From positions 124,001-188,000 of the forward strand of contig NZ_OCPC01000003.1 of the NCBI RefSeq assembly GCF_900220985.1: a stretch of 64,000 bases of DNA, read 5' to 3'. Position 1 is the first letter of the stretch, and every line of letters starts with the position of its first letter. The notes beneath the pieces are model-generated. The model did not search any database, had not been told where the DNA came from, and saw only the letters and a list, made by a program, of their open reading frames with translations. The DNA is from Parahoeflea halophila. GTDB lineage: Bacteria > Pseudomonadota > Alphaproteobacteria > Rhizobiales > Rhizobiaceae. A program made the position numbers and the translations under genes. Shown piece by piece: positions 1-10,057 of the stretch.

Positions 1-553
1 GCGTGGTCAGCACGCCGCGGTCGGCAGTGGTCCCCTCGCCGTTTTCAGCTTCGAGCACGATGGCGCCCGCGCCATCGCCAAACAACACGCAGGTGGTGCG
101 GTCACTCCAGTCAAGGATGCGGGAGAATGTTTCCGCGCCAATAACCAGCACCCGCCTGGCCAGGCCCGACTTGATGTAGCTGTCCGCCGTGGTCACCGCA
201 AAGATGAAGCCCGAACACACGGCCTGAACGTCAAAGGCCGCACCGTGGTGCATGCCGAGACGGTTCTGAATGTTGACCGCGGTGGCAGGAAAAGTGTTGT
301 CAGGCGTCGATGTCGCGCAAATGATCAGATCGATATCTGCCGGTGTCATGGCGGCACGTTCGAGTGCCGCGCGGGCAGCCATCTCGCCCAGGAAAGCGGT
401 CGTTTCGCCCTCGCCTGCAATGTGGCGCTGGCGGATACCTGTGCGTTGAACGATCCATTCGTCGCTGGTTTCAACCACGCCTTCCATATCACTGTTTTTC
501 ATGATGCGTTCGGGGAGATGAGCCCCGAAACCACGTACGACGGACCGGATCAT
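1..553 (-). CDS. fabH: 3-oxoacyl-ACP synthase III (KAS III), 3' part cut off by the window edge
   Basis: FabH condenses acetyl-CoA with malonyl-ACP to start fatty-acid synthesis. The frame reads in from ATG at 553 ([15 protein letters not shown]) and stays open to the window edge, so about 184 N-terminal residues of the usual 320 or so are present. The motif [10 protein letters not shown] places the catalytic cysteine at residue 113, the position expected for KAS III. It also has the early TSDEWI and RTGI motifs of the family. It starts 9 bases after the plsX stop, the common plsX-fabH operon arrangement, so it is probably co-transcribed with plsX. The catalytic His and Asn lie outside the window. 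Identification is firm. Confidence 0.96.
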   Translation of the reverse strand, partial: MIRSVVRGFGAHLPERIMKNSDMEGVVETSDEWIVQRTGIRQRHIAGEGETTAFLGEMAARAALERAAMTPADIDLIICATSTPDNTFPATAVNIQNRLGMHHGAAFDVQAVCSGFIFAVTTADSYIKSGLARRVLVIGAETFSRILDWSDRTTCVLFGDGAGAIVLEAENGEGTTADRGVLTT

Positions 554-562
554 GCTGGCATC

Positions 563-1621
563 CTAGCTGGAAGAAGTGTCGCCAACCGGAACGGCAAATG
601 CTGCCCGGCGGTTGTGATAGAGTTTGAGATCATGTTCGATTTTGGCCTTGAGACCATTACGGGCCATATCGTAGCCAACGTCGACAGCAGCGGCAAAACC
701 TTCCGCATCGGCTCCGCCGTGGCTCTTGATGACGATGCCGTTGAGGCCAAGAAATACACCGCCATTGACCTTGCCGGGATCCATTTTCTCACGCAGCAGG
801 TCAAAGGCCCCCTTGGCGAACAGGTATCCGATGCGCGCCATCAAGGTCCGCGACATCGCCGCGCGCAGGTAAGAACCGATCTGGCGGGCCGTGCCTTCGG
901 CTGTCTTGAGCGCGATGTTGCCGGAAAATCCTTCGGTCACCACCACGTCGACGGTTCCCTTGCCGATGTCATCGCCCTCGACGAAACCGAAGTAGTCAAA
1001 GCTCGGCATCGCCGCCTCGCGGATCAGGCGTCCGGCTTCCTTGACCTCTTCCTGGCCCTTGATTTCCTCGACACCGATGTTGAGGAGGCCAATGGTGGGT
1101 TTTTCGATCTCGAACAAGGCGCGCGCCATGGCGGCGCCCATCATGGTGAAATCGATCAGCTGCTGGGCATCGGCACCGACCGTAGCCCCGACATCAAGGA
1201 CGATGCTCTCGCCGCGCATCGTCGGCCAGATCGCCGCAATCGCCGGCCGGTCGATATTGGCCATGGTGCGAAGGCAAAACCGCGACATTGCCATCAAGGC
1301 GCCGGTGTTGCCGGCGGAGACGCAGACATCGGCATCACCGGTTTTCACCGCCTCGATGCTCCGCCACATGGATGACCGGTAGCGGCCGTGCCGCAGCGCC
1401 TGGCTCGGCTTGTCGTCCATGCTGACCGCGACTTCGCATGGCACGAAGGTCGAAGCCTCACGCAGCGCCGGATGCTTGTCCAATACTCCACGGCATTCTG
1501 TCTCGAGTCCAAACAGGGTGAAGCGGATGTCCGGATGACGCTCCAACGCCTTTCCGACGCCGGGCACAACAACCTCGGGGCCATGGTCGCCCCCCATCAA
1601 ATCAACCGCAATCCTGATCAC
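563..1621 (-). CDS. plsX: phosphate acyltransferase PlsX
   Basis: PlsX makes acyl-phosphate from acyl-ACP, the first step of the PlsX/PlsY route to phosphatidic acid; it is a peripheral membrane enzyme. The 352-residue protein opens with [15 protein letters not shown], the glycine-rich N-terminal signature of the family, and continues with [11 protein letters not shown] and DVGATV, also typical. The length matches the family. The start is GTG at 1621, preceded by an AAAGGA ribosome site at good spacing. It lies between the DUF177 gene upstream (97-base gap) and fabH downstream (9-base gap), the usual lipid-synthesis cluster order in alphaproteobacteria. Confidence 0.96.
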   Translation of the reverse strand: MIRIAVDLMGGDHGPEVVVPGVGKALERHPDIRFTLFGLETECRGVLDKHPALREASTFVPCEVAVSMDDKPSQALRHGRYRSSMWRSIEAVKTGDADVCVSAGNTGALMAMSRFCLRTMANIDRPAIAAIWPTMRGESIVLDVGATVGADAQQLIDFTMMGAAMARALFEIEKPTIGLLNIGVEEIKGQEEVKEAGRLIREAAMPSFDYFGFVEGDDIGKGTVDVVVTEGFSGNIALKTAEGTARQIGSYLRAAMSRTLMARIGYLFAKGAFDLLREKMDPGKVNGGVFLGLNGIVIKSHGGADAEGFAAAVDVGYDMARNGLKAKIEHDLKLYHNRRAAFAVPVGDTSSS

Positions 1622-1718
1622 GCCCCGTCCTTTATCCCCCGGCTCTAAGGGCCGGATTTGTGAGCAGAAAATACCCGTTTTCGCGCGCGGTACAACCGCT
1701 TTGTCATTTCGACGCGGC

Positions 1719-2279
1719 CTAGCCGTCGGATTTACCGCCCTTCAGACCCTGCAAAACCGCAAAAGGTGACGGTTTTTTGTCCGTCGATGAATCGCTTTCG
1801 ATCCGGTCGGCGTACTCCAGCCCTTCCTTGCGGGGGTAGGCATCAATGGAAAGTGCCGCGAACTCTGCAGCTACAGCACCGACATCGATCGAATCGCCGC
1901 TGAATAACTCGGGCAGATCCGGGCCGTCGGGATCCAGGAACATCTCGCCATTGACATCAAGCGTGCGCTTGGTGAGCCGCGAATTCTCTGGCAGGAAAAT
2001 GGTTTCGACCTCCTCTTCGATAGTCTGGGTGACGGGATCGAGTGTCACCACACATTCCTGAACGATGGTGGAGCGGACATGGCCTTTCACACGTACGCCG
2101 TCACGCTTCCAGCGCCCCAGTTCCAGTTCGGTTTCGAAGCTTTGCACCTCCGGCACGTGCCATTGCCGCGCCAGGCGTTCGAGATCGGCCGCATCAGCGG
2201 AAATCTTCACACTGATCGGATTGGCCGATACGTGGCTGACCTTGACCTCGTAACTGAAAACATCGTCCTGTTCACCCAT
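1719..2279 (-). CDS. DUF177 / YceD-family protein
   Basis: This 186-residue acidic protein belongs to the DUF177 (YceD) family, recognised by its position before plsX and by the central segment [17 protein letters not shown]. The family is linked to 23S rRNA accumulation and is often encoded next to rpmF and plsX; the exact activity in alphaproteobacteria is not established. Here rpmF is absent from the spot. The ATG overlaps the stop of the upstream chaperone gene by one base (TAATG), implying translational coupling. No membrane segment or signal peptide is visible. Family assignment is good, function only general. Confidence 0.85.
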   Translation of the reverse strand: MGEQDDVFSYEVKVSHVSANPISVKISADAADLERLARQWHVPEVQSFETELELGRWKRDGVRVKGHVRSTIVQECVVTLDPVTQTIEEEVETIFLPENSRLTKRTLDVNGEMFLDPDGPDLPELFSGDSIDVGAVAAEFAALSIDAYPRKEGLEYADRIESDSSTDKKPSPFAVLQGLKGGKSDG

Positions 2280-2827
2280 TACATCACCTCTCTGTCGACC
2301 GGTCCGAATTCCAGCCCACCGGCTGCCAGCGTCTCGTCCGAAACCTCCTCAAGCGCGCGCGCCGTGGCAAAGGTCCAATCGGCAAGAGGCTCCATCGACG
2401 GCGCATCCTCGCCACGCTCAGGGTGGATGTTGCGCTTGAGCGCTTCGGCCAGGGCCTGCCGGTCACCGGCGTCGAGCGCCTGACTGTAGGATGTCACCCG
2501 CCCGTAGAACATCTTGGCGAGCTTTTTCATCCGCTTTGGCACGCCCATGTCGCCAATGCCTAATTCCCTGATCGAATGATCGACGTCTTCGAAAAACGCA
2601 TCGACCAGATCCTGCGCAAGCCCCCTGGCGGCCTCGCCGGCCGAGCCGGTACGGCGCAGGTAGAGGAAAAGATGCAGCGAAATCATCTCGAAACGGCCCA
2701 TCACGGTGTCGGGCACGCCCATTGCCTCGTAAAACACCTCTGACCGGGCAGCCGCGGTGATTTCGGCATACTGCTTCTCAACCAGAGCCTGATTGGCCTT
2801 TTTTCGCTTGAACAGGTTCCAGATCAT
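2279..2827 (-). CDS. ubiquinol-cytochrome c chaperone family protein (CBP3/UQCC1-like)
   Basis: The 182-residue protein resembles the CBP3/UQCC1 family, which assists assembly of cytochrome b into the bc1 complex. The visible family features are the stretch around residues 40-75 (MGVPDTVMGRFEMISLH, LFLYLRR) and the later VDAFFEDVDHSIRELGIGD and GRVTSYSQAL segments. The N-terminus is basic (LFKRKK). It starts with ATG at 2827 and its TAA stop shares one base with the DUF177 start. It is divergent from omlA; the roughly 135 bases between them must carry both promoters. This chaperone-DUF177-plsX order is familiar in rhizobia. Confidence 0.85.
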   Translation of the reverse strand: MIWNLFKRKKANQALVEKQYAEITAAARSEVFYEAMGVPDTVMGRFEMISLHLFLYLRRTGSAGEAARGLAQDLVDAFFEDVDHSIRELGIGDMGVPKRMKKLAKMFYGRVTSYSQALDAGDRQALAEALKRNIHPERGEDAPSMEPLADWTFATARALEEVSDETLAAGGLEFGPVDREVM

Positions 2828-2961
2828 GAAAATGCCTTCAATTGCCGATGGATATCACCGCACCTGCGGTCGACTGGCGTGTTGCATCCGTGCGGAAGCT
2901 GGTTTACCGAATGGGACGCAAAACGCAATGGCTGCGGCTGGCTGGTCGCATGCCAAAGGAG

Positions 2962-3471
2962 ATGTCGTTGACGATAAGAGTTTTCAAGGCAACCGGACGG
3001 AAAATGCGTCTCGGCGCGGCTATTGCAGTTGTCTCAACGATTGCACTTGGCGGATGCACCACCAGTGAAGTCCTCAATCAGGGCTATGTGGTCGACGAGA
3101 CAGCGCTGGCGCTGACACCGGTCGGTTCGAGCCGCGAGCAGGTCCTGCTTTCTCTCGGCACACCGTCGACCACGGCGACGTTCGACAATGAAGTGTTCTA
3201 TTACGTGTCGCAAAAACGTGTCCGCGGGGCCATGTTCATGAAGCCCAAGCTGGTCGACCAGACCGTGCTTGCGGTCTATTTCGATGAGGAAGGCACGGTC
3301 AAGCAGATCGCAAATTACACGCTTCAGGATGGACGCGTGTTCGACATGATTTCGCGGACGACGCCCACCGGCGGCGTCGACAAGTCGTTCCTGGCCCAGG
3401 TGATGGAAGGGGCGACCAGCACGGAAGCCTCGCAGAACATGGCACGCAACATTCTCGGTGGCGGCAACTGA
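2962..3471 (+). CDS. omlA: outer membrane protein assembly lipoprotein, OmlA/SmpA (BamE) family
   Basis: A BamE/SmpA-like lipoprotein expected to sit on the inner face of the outer membrane and to assist the Bam beta-barrel assembly machine. The SmpA/OmlA core is seen in GYVVDETALALTPVGSS and REQVLLSLGTPSTT, followed by FYYVSQK. A lipobox LGGC gives the lipidated cysteine at 3055-3057. The start is uncertain: the frame is open back to TTG 2842, but that would leave only 15 bases to the divergent gene. ATG 2962 touches an AAGGAG, TTG 2968 has the same site at ideal spacing, and ATG 3004 gives the shortest clean signal peptide (18 residues to the Cys). A strong bidirectional terminator follows. 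Confidence 0.85.
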   Translation: MSLTIRVFKATGRKMRLGAAIAVVSTIALGGCTTSEVLNQGYVVDETALALTPVGSSREQVLLSLGTPSTTATFDNEVFYYVSQKRVRGAMFMKPKLVDQTVLAVYFDEEGTVKQIANYTLQDGRVFDMISRTTPTGGVDKSFLAQVMEGATSTEASQNMARNILGGGN

Positions 3472-3539
3472 CGGATCAAACGTGGCACGGTTGCGGGTTT
3501 TCCGCCCGGCTCTGGTTTCTGATCTGAACTGGCTATGTA

Positions 3540-3573
3540 AAAACCCCGCGGAGATTGCTCTCCGCGGGGTTTT
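3540..3573. terminator. bidirectional intrinsic terminator between omlA and hppA
   Basis: A perfect 14-bp inverted repeat (arms 3540-3553 and 3560-3573, loop ATTGCT) has A4 on one flank and T4 on the other, so it can stop transcription of the convergent omlA (+) and hppA (-) genes. Confidence 0.92.
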
Positions 3574-3600
3574 CCATTCAGTGCGATTGCGCCATGCTTA

Positions 3601-5754
3601 TCAATGCGCGAGCACCGCCAGCAGCAGCAGGGCCACGATGTTGGTGATCTTGATGGCCGGGTTAACGGCCGGACCAGCGGTGTCCTTGTAGGGGTCACCG
3701 ACAGTGTCACCGGTCACCGAAGCCTTGTGGGCTTCCGAACCCTTCTCGTGCTTGATGCCGTCCTTGTCGACGAACCCATCCTCGAAGGACTTCTTGGCGT
3801 TGTCCCACGCGCCGCCACCCGAAGTCATCGAGATGGCGACGAAAAGGCCATTGACGATAACGCCCAGAAGCGATGCGCCGAGTGCTGCAAAGGCGGATGC
3901 CTTGGAGCCGGAGATCAGCAGCACACCGAAATAAACGAACAGTGGCGCCAGGACCGGCAGCAGCGAGGGCACGATCATCTCGCGGATCGCTGCCTTGGTC
4001 AGGATGTCCACCGCACGGCCGTAGTCAGGTTTTTCGGTTCCGGCCATGATGCCCGGCTTGGACTTGAACTGGGCCCGGACCTCTTCCACGATCGAACCAG
4101 CGGCACGCCCCACGGATGTCATGGCGATGCCGCCGAACAGGTAGGGAATGAGTCCACCGAAGATCAGGCCGGCGACGACATAGGGGTTGGACAGATCGAA
4201 CGAGATCTCACCCATGTCCTTGAAGTAGGGATAGAGCGTCGAGCCTTCGGCGTTTGCCTTGGCGGCAAAGAACTTCAGGTCGTTCGAGTAGGCCGCAAAC
4301 AGCACCAGCGCGCCAAGACCGGCGGAACCGATGGCATAGCCCTTGGTGACGGCCTTTGTGGTGTTGCCGACCGCGTCGAGCGCATCGGTTGCCTGGCGCA
4401 CTTCCGGCGGCAGACCCGACATTTCGGCAACGCCGCCGGCATTGTCGGTGACCGGACCGAACGCATCGAGCGCCACAATCATGCCAGCGATTCCGAGCAT
4501 GGCGGTGACCGCAATGCCGGTTCCGAACAGGCCAGCAAGCTGGTAGGTCGAGATGATGCCGCCAACGATGACGATCGCAGGCAGTGCCGTCGATTCAAGC
4601 GAAATGGCTAGTCCCTGGATCACGTTGGTGCCGTGCCCGGTGACCGATGCCTGGCTGATCGAGTTAACCGGACGCTTGTTGGTGCCGGTGTAGTACTCGG
4701 TGATCACCACGATCAGCGCGGTAACAATCAGACCGATGACGCCACAGGCAAACAGTGCCGTACCGGTGATGGACATGCCGTCGATCACCGCGATCTCATC
4801 CCAGCCGATGGTCAAAGAAGTGGCGGCGCCAAGCCCGACGATCGACAACAGGCCGGTGGCAATCAGGCCCTTGTAGAGAGCGCCCATGATCGAACCGTTT
4901 TGGCCGAGCTTGACGAAGAAGGTGCCAACGATCGATGTAAGGATCGACACGCCGCAGATGGCCAGCGGATAAAGCATGGCCGAACCAAGCACGTCCGTCC
5001 CGCCGAAGAAGATCGCCGCCAGAACCATGGTGGCAACGACGGTCACCGCATAGGTTTCAAACAGGTCGGCGGCCATGCCTGCGCAGTCACCGACATTGTC
5101 ACCGACATTGTCAGCGATTGTCGCCGGGTTGCGGGGGTCGTCTTCAGGAATGCCGGCCTCGACCTTGCCGACCAGGTCCCCGCCGACGTCGGCGCCCTTG
5201 GTGAAAATGCCGCCGCCGAGGCGGGCGAAGATGGATATCAGCGAGGCGCCGAAGCCAAGCGCGACGAGCGCGTCGATGACCTGACGGCTGTCGGAGGCCA
5301 GGCCCATCGGGCCGGTGAGAACATAATAGTAGACCGCCACACCCAGGAGCGCGAGACCCGCCACCAGCATGCCGGTGATGGCGCCTGCCTTGAAGGCGAT
5401 ATCGAGGCCGCCGGCCAAGTTGACCGCCGAGGCCTGTGCCGTGCGCACATTGGCACGGACCGAGACATGCATGCCGATAAAGCCTGCCGCCCCCGACAAC
5501 ACCGCACCAATGAGAAAGCCGATTGCGGCGGTGGCGCCGAGCAACAGCCAGGTGATGACGAAGACGACTGCACCAACGATTGCGATGGTGGTGTACTGGC
5601 GGTTCAGATAGGCCTGAGCGCCCTCACGAATGTATCCTGCGATTTCCTGCATGCGTGCATTGCCCTGGTCGGCTGCCATCACCGATCTGGTCGCCCAGAT
5701 GGCGTAGACAACGGAAAGCAATCCACAGGCGATCACAGCAAATAGAATTGTCAT
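3601..5754 (-). CDS. hppA: membrane-bound proton-translocating pyrophosphatase (K+-independent H+-PPase)
   Basis: HppA couples hydrolysis of pyrophosphate to proton pumping across the cytoplasmic membrane (or acidocalcisome membrane). The 717-residue protein is almost entirely hydrophobic helices with the substrate-site signature [11 protein letters not shown] followed by [15 protein letters not shown]. Near residue 465 it has GNTTKA with T three residues after the K; Lys and Thr at these positions mark the K+-independent class, whereas K+-dependent enzymes have Ala. The start is ATG 5754 with GGAGGG eight bases upstream; a longer frame to 5829 lacks a ribosome site and is not needed. It converges on omlA across the 3540-3573 terminator. 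Confidence 0.96.
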   Translation of the reverse strand: MTILFAVIACGLLSVVYAIWATRSVMAADQGNARMQEIAGYIREGAQAYLNRQYTTIAIVGAVVFVITWLLLGATAAIGFLIGAVLSGAAGFIGMHVSVRANVRTAQASAVNLAGGLDIAFKAGAITGMLVAGLALLGVAVYYYVLTGPMGLASDSRQVIDALVALGFGASLISIFARLGGGIFTKGADVGGDLVGKVEAGIPEDDPRNPATIADNVGDNVGDCAGMAADLFETYAVTVVATMVLAAIFFGGTDVLGSAMLYPLAICGVSILTSIVGTFFVKLGQNGSIMGALYKGLIATGLLSIVGLGAATSLTIGWDEIAVIDGMSITGTALFACGVIGLIVTALIVVITEYYTGTNKRPVNSISQASVTGHGTNVIQGLAISLESTALPAIVIVGGIISTYQLAGLFGTGIAVTAMLGIAGMIVALDAFGPVTDNAGGVAEMSGLPPEVRQATDALDAVGNTTKAVTKGYAIGSAGLGALVLFAAYSNDLKFFAAKANAEGSTLYPYFKDMGEISFDLSNPYVVAGLIFGGLIPYLFGGIAMTSVGRAAGSIVEEVRAQFKSKPGIMAGTEKPDYGRAVDILTKAAIREMIVPSLLPVLAPLFVYFGVLLISGSKASAFAALGASLLGVIVNGLFVAISMTSGGGAWDNAKKSFEDGFVDKDGIKHEKGSEAHKASVTGDTVGDPYKDTAGPAVNPAIKITNIVALLLLAVLAH

Positions 5755-6009
5755 GCTGATATCCCTCCAATATGGCCGGAAACCTCCCCCCGGCCAGTCA
5801 TTTAGCGGCGAAAGGAGCATGAACCACACGTCCGCACACCCTGCCGCATCGGGGCGGATGATTGCGACAGAGGTGGGGTGCCGTCAAGGGCGCATATGGC
5901 GTTAATGCCGGGGCGCAGCCAATATGCCGCTTGAAACGGTGGACAAGCGGCAACTGCATTCCCGATCTGCCAGTCACGGATACCATCCGGCCTGGCCGGC
6001 GGTAGTGCC

Positions 6010-7248
6010 TTACAGCGACCGGCGGCGTTCCCACAGGATCTGCGTGCCCAGCGCCAGCAAACAAAACAGCGCGACGGGCCAGAACAGGCTGTTGAGCGCA
6101 TCCCAGCCCCAGGCATTGAGCACCTTGCCCGACATCAACGACGAAAAGGCAACGATGCCGAACAGGGTCACATCGTGGAAGCCCTGCACCTTGTTCTTCT
6201 CCGAGGGTCGGTAGGTCATGGTCACCATTGTGGTGGCGCCGATGAAGCCGAAGTTCCAGCCGATTCCGAGCAGCACCAGGGCGAGCCAGAAGTTCCACAG
6301 CTCGATCCCCATATGGGCGACCACGGCGCATCCGAGCAGGATCACCAGGCCCGCAGCGGTGATGGTGTCACGGCCAAAGCGGGCGATCAGCTTGCCTGTG
6401 AAGAAACTTGGCGCGAACATCGCCATCACGTGCCACTGGATACCCAAGGTTGCGAGTTCGGGAGAAAAGCCGCAGCCGACCATGGCCAGCGGCGCCCCGG
6501 TCATCATGAAGGTCATCAGAGCAAAGGTGCCGACACCACAGATCATGGCCGTGATGAAGCGCGGCTGGCTGATGATTTGCGCGAGCGGGCGGGCCGGTGT
6601 CTCGTCGTGCCCCTCGTCGCCCGGCCGCGTATCATTGGGGATGCGCAGGAACCACAGGATTGCCATCGTGATCATCGCCAAAGGCACCAAGGCCACGAAA
6701 GAGCCTGCGAACATCACCGGATCGAACAGCTCGCGGGTAAAGATCACCGTCTGCGGTCCGATGATGGCAGCGAAGACGCCACCGGCCAGGACCCAGGAGA
6801 TCGCCTGCGCCTTGAAGTTGGCAGGCGAACCGTCAGCGGCGGCAAACCGGTACTGCTGCACGAACGAGCCACCAAAGCCGATGAAAGCCATACCAAGGGC
6901 GAACAGCCAGAAATCATGGCGGAACAGGGCAATGGCGGCGATGATACCGCCAAGCGCGGTCATTGCCATTCCCGACAGGAAACCGTGACGTCGGCCGATC
7001 TGGCGCATCAGCCAGGCCGCAGGAAGCGCTCCAATGGCCACGCCGAGGTTGAAGCCGGTTACCGGCGCGGTGGCGAGCGACTTGTCTGTGCCCAGAAGAT
7101 AGAAACCGGCGAGACCTCCCATCGAGATGGCAATCGGTGCCGCCGAGCCGCCGAAGGCCTGAGCTCCGGACAGCAACAGCGCATTGCGCCGCGCAAGATT
7201 TTCGGCGTCCGTCGCACCGGCCAGGCCGACCCTGTCGAGAAACGCCAT
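6010..7248 (-). CDS. major facilitator superfamily transporter
   Basis: A 412-residue, roughly 12-helix MFS carrier. The loop between helices 2 and 3 reads LMRQIGRRHGFLSG, a recognisable MFS motif, and GKLIARFGRDTI is the matching motif of the second half. The substrate cannot be read from the sequence. ATG 7248 (MAFLDRVGL) is chosen; it lies 8 bases after the nusB stop, so the gene is probably the last of the ribH-nusB transcript. The frame upstream to 7398 overlaps nusB and is spurious. About 255 bases separate its stop from hppA; this gap should hold the hppA promoter and shows nothing else. Confidence 0.85.
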   Translation of the reverse strand: MAFLDRVGLAGATDAENLARRNALLLSGAQAFGGSAAPIAISMGGLAGFYLLGTDKSLATAPVTGFNLGVAIGALPAAWLMRQIGRRHGFLSGMAMTALGGIIAAIALFRHDFWLFALGMAFIGFGGSFVQQYRFAAADGSPANFKAQAISWVLAGGVFAAIIGPQTVIFTRELFDPVMFAGSFVALVPLAMITMAILWFLRIPNDTRPGDEGHDETPARPLAQIISQPRFITAMICGVGTFALMTFMMTGAPLAMVGCGFSPELATLGIQWHVMAMFAPSFFTGKLIARFGRDTITAAGLVILLGCAVVAHMGIELWNFWLALVLLGIGWNFGFIGATTMVTMTYRPSEKNKVQGFHDVTLFGIVAFSSLMSGKVLNAWGWDALNSLFWPVALFCLLALGTQILWERRRSL

Positions 7249-7255
7249 CGGGGGC

Positions 7256-7771
7256 TCAGTCCTTTTTGGGCTTCTGGTCTTCGCGGTACTTGCGCGCCAG
7301 GCGATCAAGCACCGCATTGACGATCTTGGGCTCTTCGCCGTCGAAGAAAGCCCGCGCAACATCGACGTATTCGGTGACGATGACCGCGACAGGGACATCC
7401 TTCTTGTTCGAAAGTTCCCATGCCCCTGCCCTCAGGATGGCACGCAGGGTTGCGTCCAGACGCGACAGCGGCCAGTCCTCGGTCAGGCCGGAGCGGATCA
7501 CCGGATCAAGCGCACGCTGGTTTTCAACCACGCCGGAGACGACGGCGCGAAACCACGCAGGATCAGCCGGCCGGTACTGTTCGCCGTCGATTTCGCCGCC
7601 CAGCCGGTGGGCTTCATACTCGGCAACGATCTCGAGCACACCCGCGCCACCGATATCCATCTGGTAGAGCGCCTGAACAGCCGCCAGCCGGGCCGCTCCG
7701 CGCTGGTTTGCGGACTTGAATTCGGGTTTCGGTTCCGCTGATGGGGGGGTCTGTTCTGTCACCGTAATCAA
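7256..7771 (-). CDS. nusB: transcription antitermination protein NusB
   Basis: NusB binds boxA RNA with S10 and supports antitermination at rRNA operons. The protein has the all-helical NusB features: [16 protein letters not shown] near the N-terminus, then [16 protein letters not shown] and [28 protein letters not shown], which is the family C-terminal signature. The start is TTG 7771, whose first bases overlap the ribH stop, or GTG 7762 just behind it (168 residues); the second has better spacing to an AGG. ribH-nusB adjacency is conserved in many bacteria. Confidence 0.95.
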   Translation of the reverse strand: MITVTEQTPPSAEPKPEFKSANQRGAARLAAVQALYQMDIGGAGVLEIVAEYEAHRLGGEIDGEQYRPADPAWFRAVVSGVVENQRALDPVIRSGLTEDWPLSRLDATLRAILRAGAWELSNKKDVPVAVIVTEYVDVARAFFDGEEPKIVNAVLDRLARKYREDQKPKKD

Positions 7772-8223
7772 CCTGCCAGCTTGTCTTTCAGCGCGATCAT
7801 CGTCAGCGCCGCACGGGCCGCGAAACCGCCTTTGTCGAGCTTGTCCATCTTGACCCGCTCCCAGGCCTGCGCAGCGTTCTCGGTGGTCATGATACCATTG
7901 CCAAGCGCGAGGGATTCCGAGATCGACAAGGTCATCAGGCCGCGCGCGGATTCATTGGCGACAATGTCGAAATGGTGGGTTTCGCCGCGGATAACCACGC
8001 CCAAGGCGACAAAACCGTCATATGCGGTGCCGCCTTCGTCCATCGCATCAAGCGCCATTGCGATGGCGGGCGGGATTTCCAGTGCGCCTGGCACAGTCAC
8101 AACATCATAGGTCGCACCGCCCGCATCAAGCGCTGTTTTGGCGCCTTCGAGCAACGCATCGGACATGTCGTCGTAAAAACGCGCTTCGACAATGAGCAGG
8201 TGCGGAATCTTTGGCTTGGCCAT
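7768..8223 (-). CDS. ribH: 6,7-dimethyl-8-ribityllumazine synthase
   Basis: Lumazine synthase condenses 5-amino-6-ribitylamino-uracil with dihydroxybutanone phosphate, the step before riboflavin synthase. The 150-residue protein has IVEARFYDD near the start, [11 protein letters not shown], and [12 protein letters not shown], which carries the active-site histidine. ATG 8223 is used because AGGAAA lies 6 bases upstream; a GTG-started extension to 8256 is unlikely. The gene is followed at once by nusB. It has been separated from ribD and ribE by three unrelated genes. A 7-bp perfect hairpin (8262-8278) sits in its leader, but the conserved FMN riboswitch sequence is not present. Confidence 0.95.
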   Translation of the reverse strand: MAKPKIPHLLIVEARFYDDMSDALLEGAKTALDAGGATYDVVTVPGALEIPPAIAMALDAMDEGGTAYDGFVALGVVIRGETHHFDIVANESARGLMTLSISESLALGNGIMTTENAAQAWERVKMDKLDKGGFAARAALTMIALKDKLAG

Positions 8224-8336
8224 GGCGAATTTCCTATTAGCGGGCAAGTTTGCCACGCGCGGGGTCCCAGCGGGACCCGGGAATTGGATCGGATCAGAGC
8301 GCGGTCAAACCATTTTGTCTGCGGCTTGGCAAGGAA

Positions 8337-8369
8337 AAAACCGCCCCTTGGCGATGCCGGGTCGGTTTT
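8337..8369 (-). terminator. intrinsic terminator after the PilZ gene
   Basis: Eleven-bp arms with one mismatch (8337-8347 and 8359-8369) are followed on the minus strand by six T residues. It lies 24 bases past the PilZ gene stop, so ribH downstream probably has its own promoter; a TTGACC on the minus strand near 8305-8310 is a possible -35 box. Confidence 0.75.
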
Positions 8370-8392
8370 CGGTGCCCTCTGTCCGTCCGAGC

Positions 8393-8848
8393 CTACTTAC
8401 GCGGAAGGATTCTGTTGTATTTCCACGGATTGCGCGGCTTAAAGGTGCGCGCGCCGCGCTGCTCCATCCCGGCGATTTTTTCAACCAGTTTTTCACTGAT
8501 CGGCCGATCAAATTCGACAGCCGCTGTGAAGACGCCAACCCTGCGTATGGTGGCAATCCGGAGCAGATTCGACCAGGGCAGATACACCTTGCATGTGGTC
8601 TCGATAGTCGAGTACACGATTTCGTCAATATTGGACGGTTCAACATTTCTCCAAGGCAGATGCTCGCTCAGGATCAAGCAACCACCGAGCGATATGTTGA
8701 TGAGACGCCCAATTACGGAAGCATATTGGGGCGTCTCGCTGAGATAGATCTCCAGGACGACCGGACAATTCGCATCAAGCCGGGCGTGAAGCCGGCGTTC
8801 ATGCTCCGCTGGTGTCGAAACCGCCAGTCTTTCGCGAATAATGTCCAC
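8393..8848 (-). CDS. PilZ-domain protein, putative c-di-GMP receptor
   Basis: A 151-residue protein consisting of little more than a PilZ domain. Both c-di-GMP-binding elements are present: ERRLHARLD near residues 17-25 (RxxxR) and INISLGGC around residues 49-56 (N/DxSxxG). Such proteins act as cytosolic effectors that link c-di-GMP to motility, exopolysaccharide or other outputs; the target here is unknown, although an O-antigen-ligase-like gene lies nearby. The start is GTG 8848 with GGAGG six bases upstream. A terminator separates it from ribH, so it appears to be a single-gene unit. Confidence 0.88.
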   Translation of the reverse strand: MDIIRERLAVSTPAEHERRLHARLDANCPVVLEIYLSETPQYASVIGRLINISLGGCLILSEHLPWRNVEPSNIDEIVYSTIETTCKVYLPWSNLLRIATIRRVGVFTAAVEFDRPISEKLVEKIAGMEQRGARTFKPRNPWKYNRILPRK

Positions 8849-9071
8849 AACAGGCCTCCATCATACTGAGCTGGTTTCAATCAGTGATTGTTGCCTGCAT
8901 TTGTTAATAAAAGTATGAATTGGGCGCTGATGTTTTAGATGATTGCGTTCGATCGAGGTCTTCCTGAACAGATATCAACTGCGGTTTCTGCACCTCGCGA
9001 GAAACGAGATGCCCTGCCCGTTGAGCGGGTTGGCATTTGACGTTCACGCGAGCCGGGCTATACCGCGTCGC

Positions 9072-9809
9072 ATGAGCACACCTAAACCGCGCGAAACAGA
9101 TCTCTATCTTCCCGTGAAAGCCCTGCTTGAGGCTCAGGGCTATACCGTCAAGGGCGAGGTCGGGGCGGCTGACATTGTTGCCGTGCGTGGCAAAGAGGAT
9201 CCTGTCGTTGTCGAACTCAAGACCGGGTTCTCGCTGTCGCTGTTTCACCAGGGTATCGAACGGCAGGCGATCACCGACACCGTCTACATTGCCGTGCCGC
9301 GTGGCAGCGGACGGATGTTCCAGAAGGCAATTGCTGCCAATACCTCGTTGTGCCGCAGGCTGGGCCTGGGCCTGATGACCGTTCGGCTGAAAGACGGGTT
9401 GGTGGAAGTGCATGTCGACCCCTCCCCCTACAAGCCGAGAAAATCGAAAATCGAAAAGGCCCGGCTGCTGAAGGAATTCAACAGGCGAACCGGCGATCCG
9501 AATACCGGTGGCGCGACGAGGCAAGGTCTGATGACGGCCTATCGCCAGGACGCGCTTCGGTGTGCCCGCGTACTGCGCGAGCTCGGGCCGACCAAGGCCG
9601 CGCTGGTTGCCAAGGCCTGCGGGGTGGAACGCGCCAGAACACTGATGGCCGACAATCATTACGGCTGGTTCGAGCGGGTGGCGACAGGAATCTACGGGCT
9701 TTGCGCAAAGGGTGAGGAGGCGCTGGCCATGCTGGGGGACCCGGACGTTGCCTTGCCCACGCCGGACGAGAGAGCTGACGCAGACCCGCCACCCCACTTG
9801 AACGACTGA
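9072..9809 (+). CDS. DUF2161 family protein with PD-(D/E)XK nuclease-like fold
   Basis: The 245-residue protein matches DUF2161, a family predicted to have a PD-(D/E)XK phosphodiesterase fold. The candidate active site is seen as ETDLYLPVK (first Glu), then VGAADIVAVRG and VVVELKTG, the D...ExK pattern at about residues 35-55. The C-terminal half (RQDALRCARVLREL onward) looks like a winged helix. No biological role is established. ATG 9072 (MSTPKPRETDLY) is preferred to the TTG-led frame at 8943, which begins in the spacer. It is transcribed away from the PilZ gene and is followed by a 248-base spacer in which I see nothing. Confidence 0.8.
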   Translation: MSTPKPRETDLYLPVKALLEAQGYTVKGEVGAADIVAVRGKEDPVVVELKTGFSLSLFHQGIERQAITDTVYIAVPRGSGRMFQKAIAANTSLCRRLGLGLMTVRLKDGLVEVHVDPSPYKPRKSKIEKARLLKEFNRRTGDPNTGGATRQGLMTAYRQDALRCARVLRELGPTKAALVAKACGVERARTLMADNHYGWFERVATGIYGLCAKGEEALAMLGDPDVALPTPDERADADPPPHLND

Positions 9810-10057
9810 GACGTTATCCTCCCGCCAGCACCCGGCCAGTGAAGGTTGAACAGATCTGGACGCCCAGGAATTCAGAACGTCTGACACACGCCGGCGCGAT
9901 TTTCCTTGCAATCAGCAAAGACAACAAGCCCTATCCACAACACTACGCCGAAAGGCACCTCGATCAGAGCCTTTCGAGATAGCAGACCGTTTTTTTACGC
10001 TCGGTTAACCATAAGTGGGGATGCTCGGAATCTCGAACTTCTTTCCCGGGCATCGGC

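Noticed and set aside
4633-5745. 370-residue plus-strand open frame
   Set aside because: Antisense to hppA. Composition rich in Asp, Gly, Arg and His is typical of shadow frames.
8224-8392. FMN riboswitch before ribH
   Set aside because: The leader has a hairpin, but none of the conserved FMN aptamer sequence.
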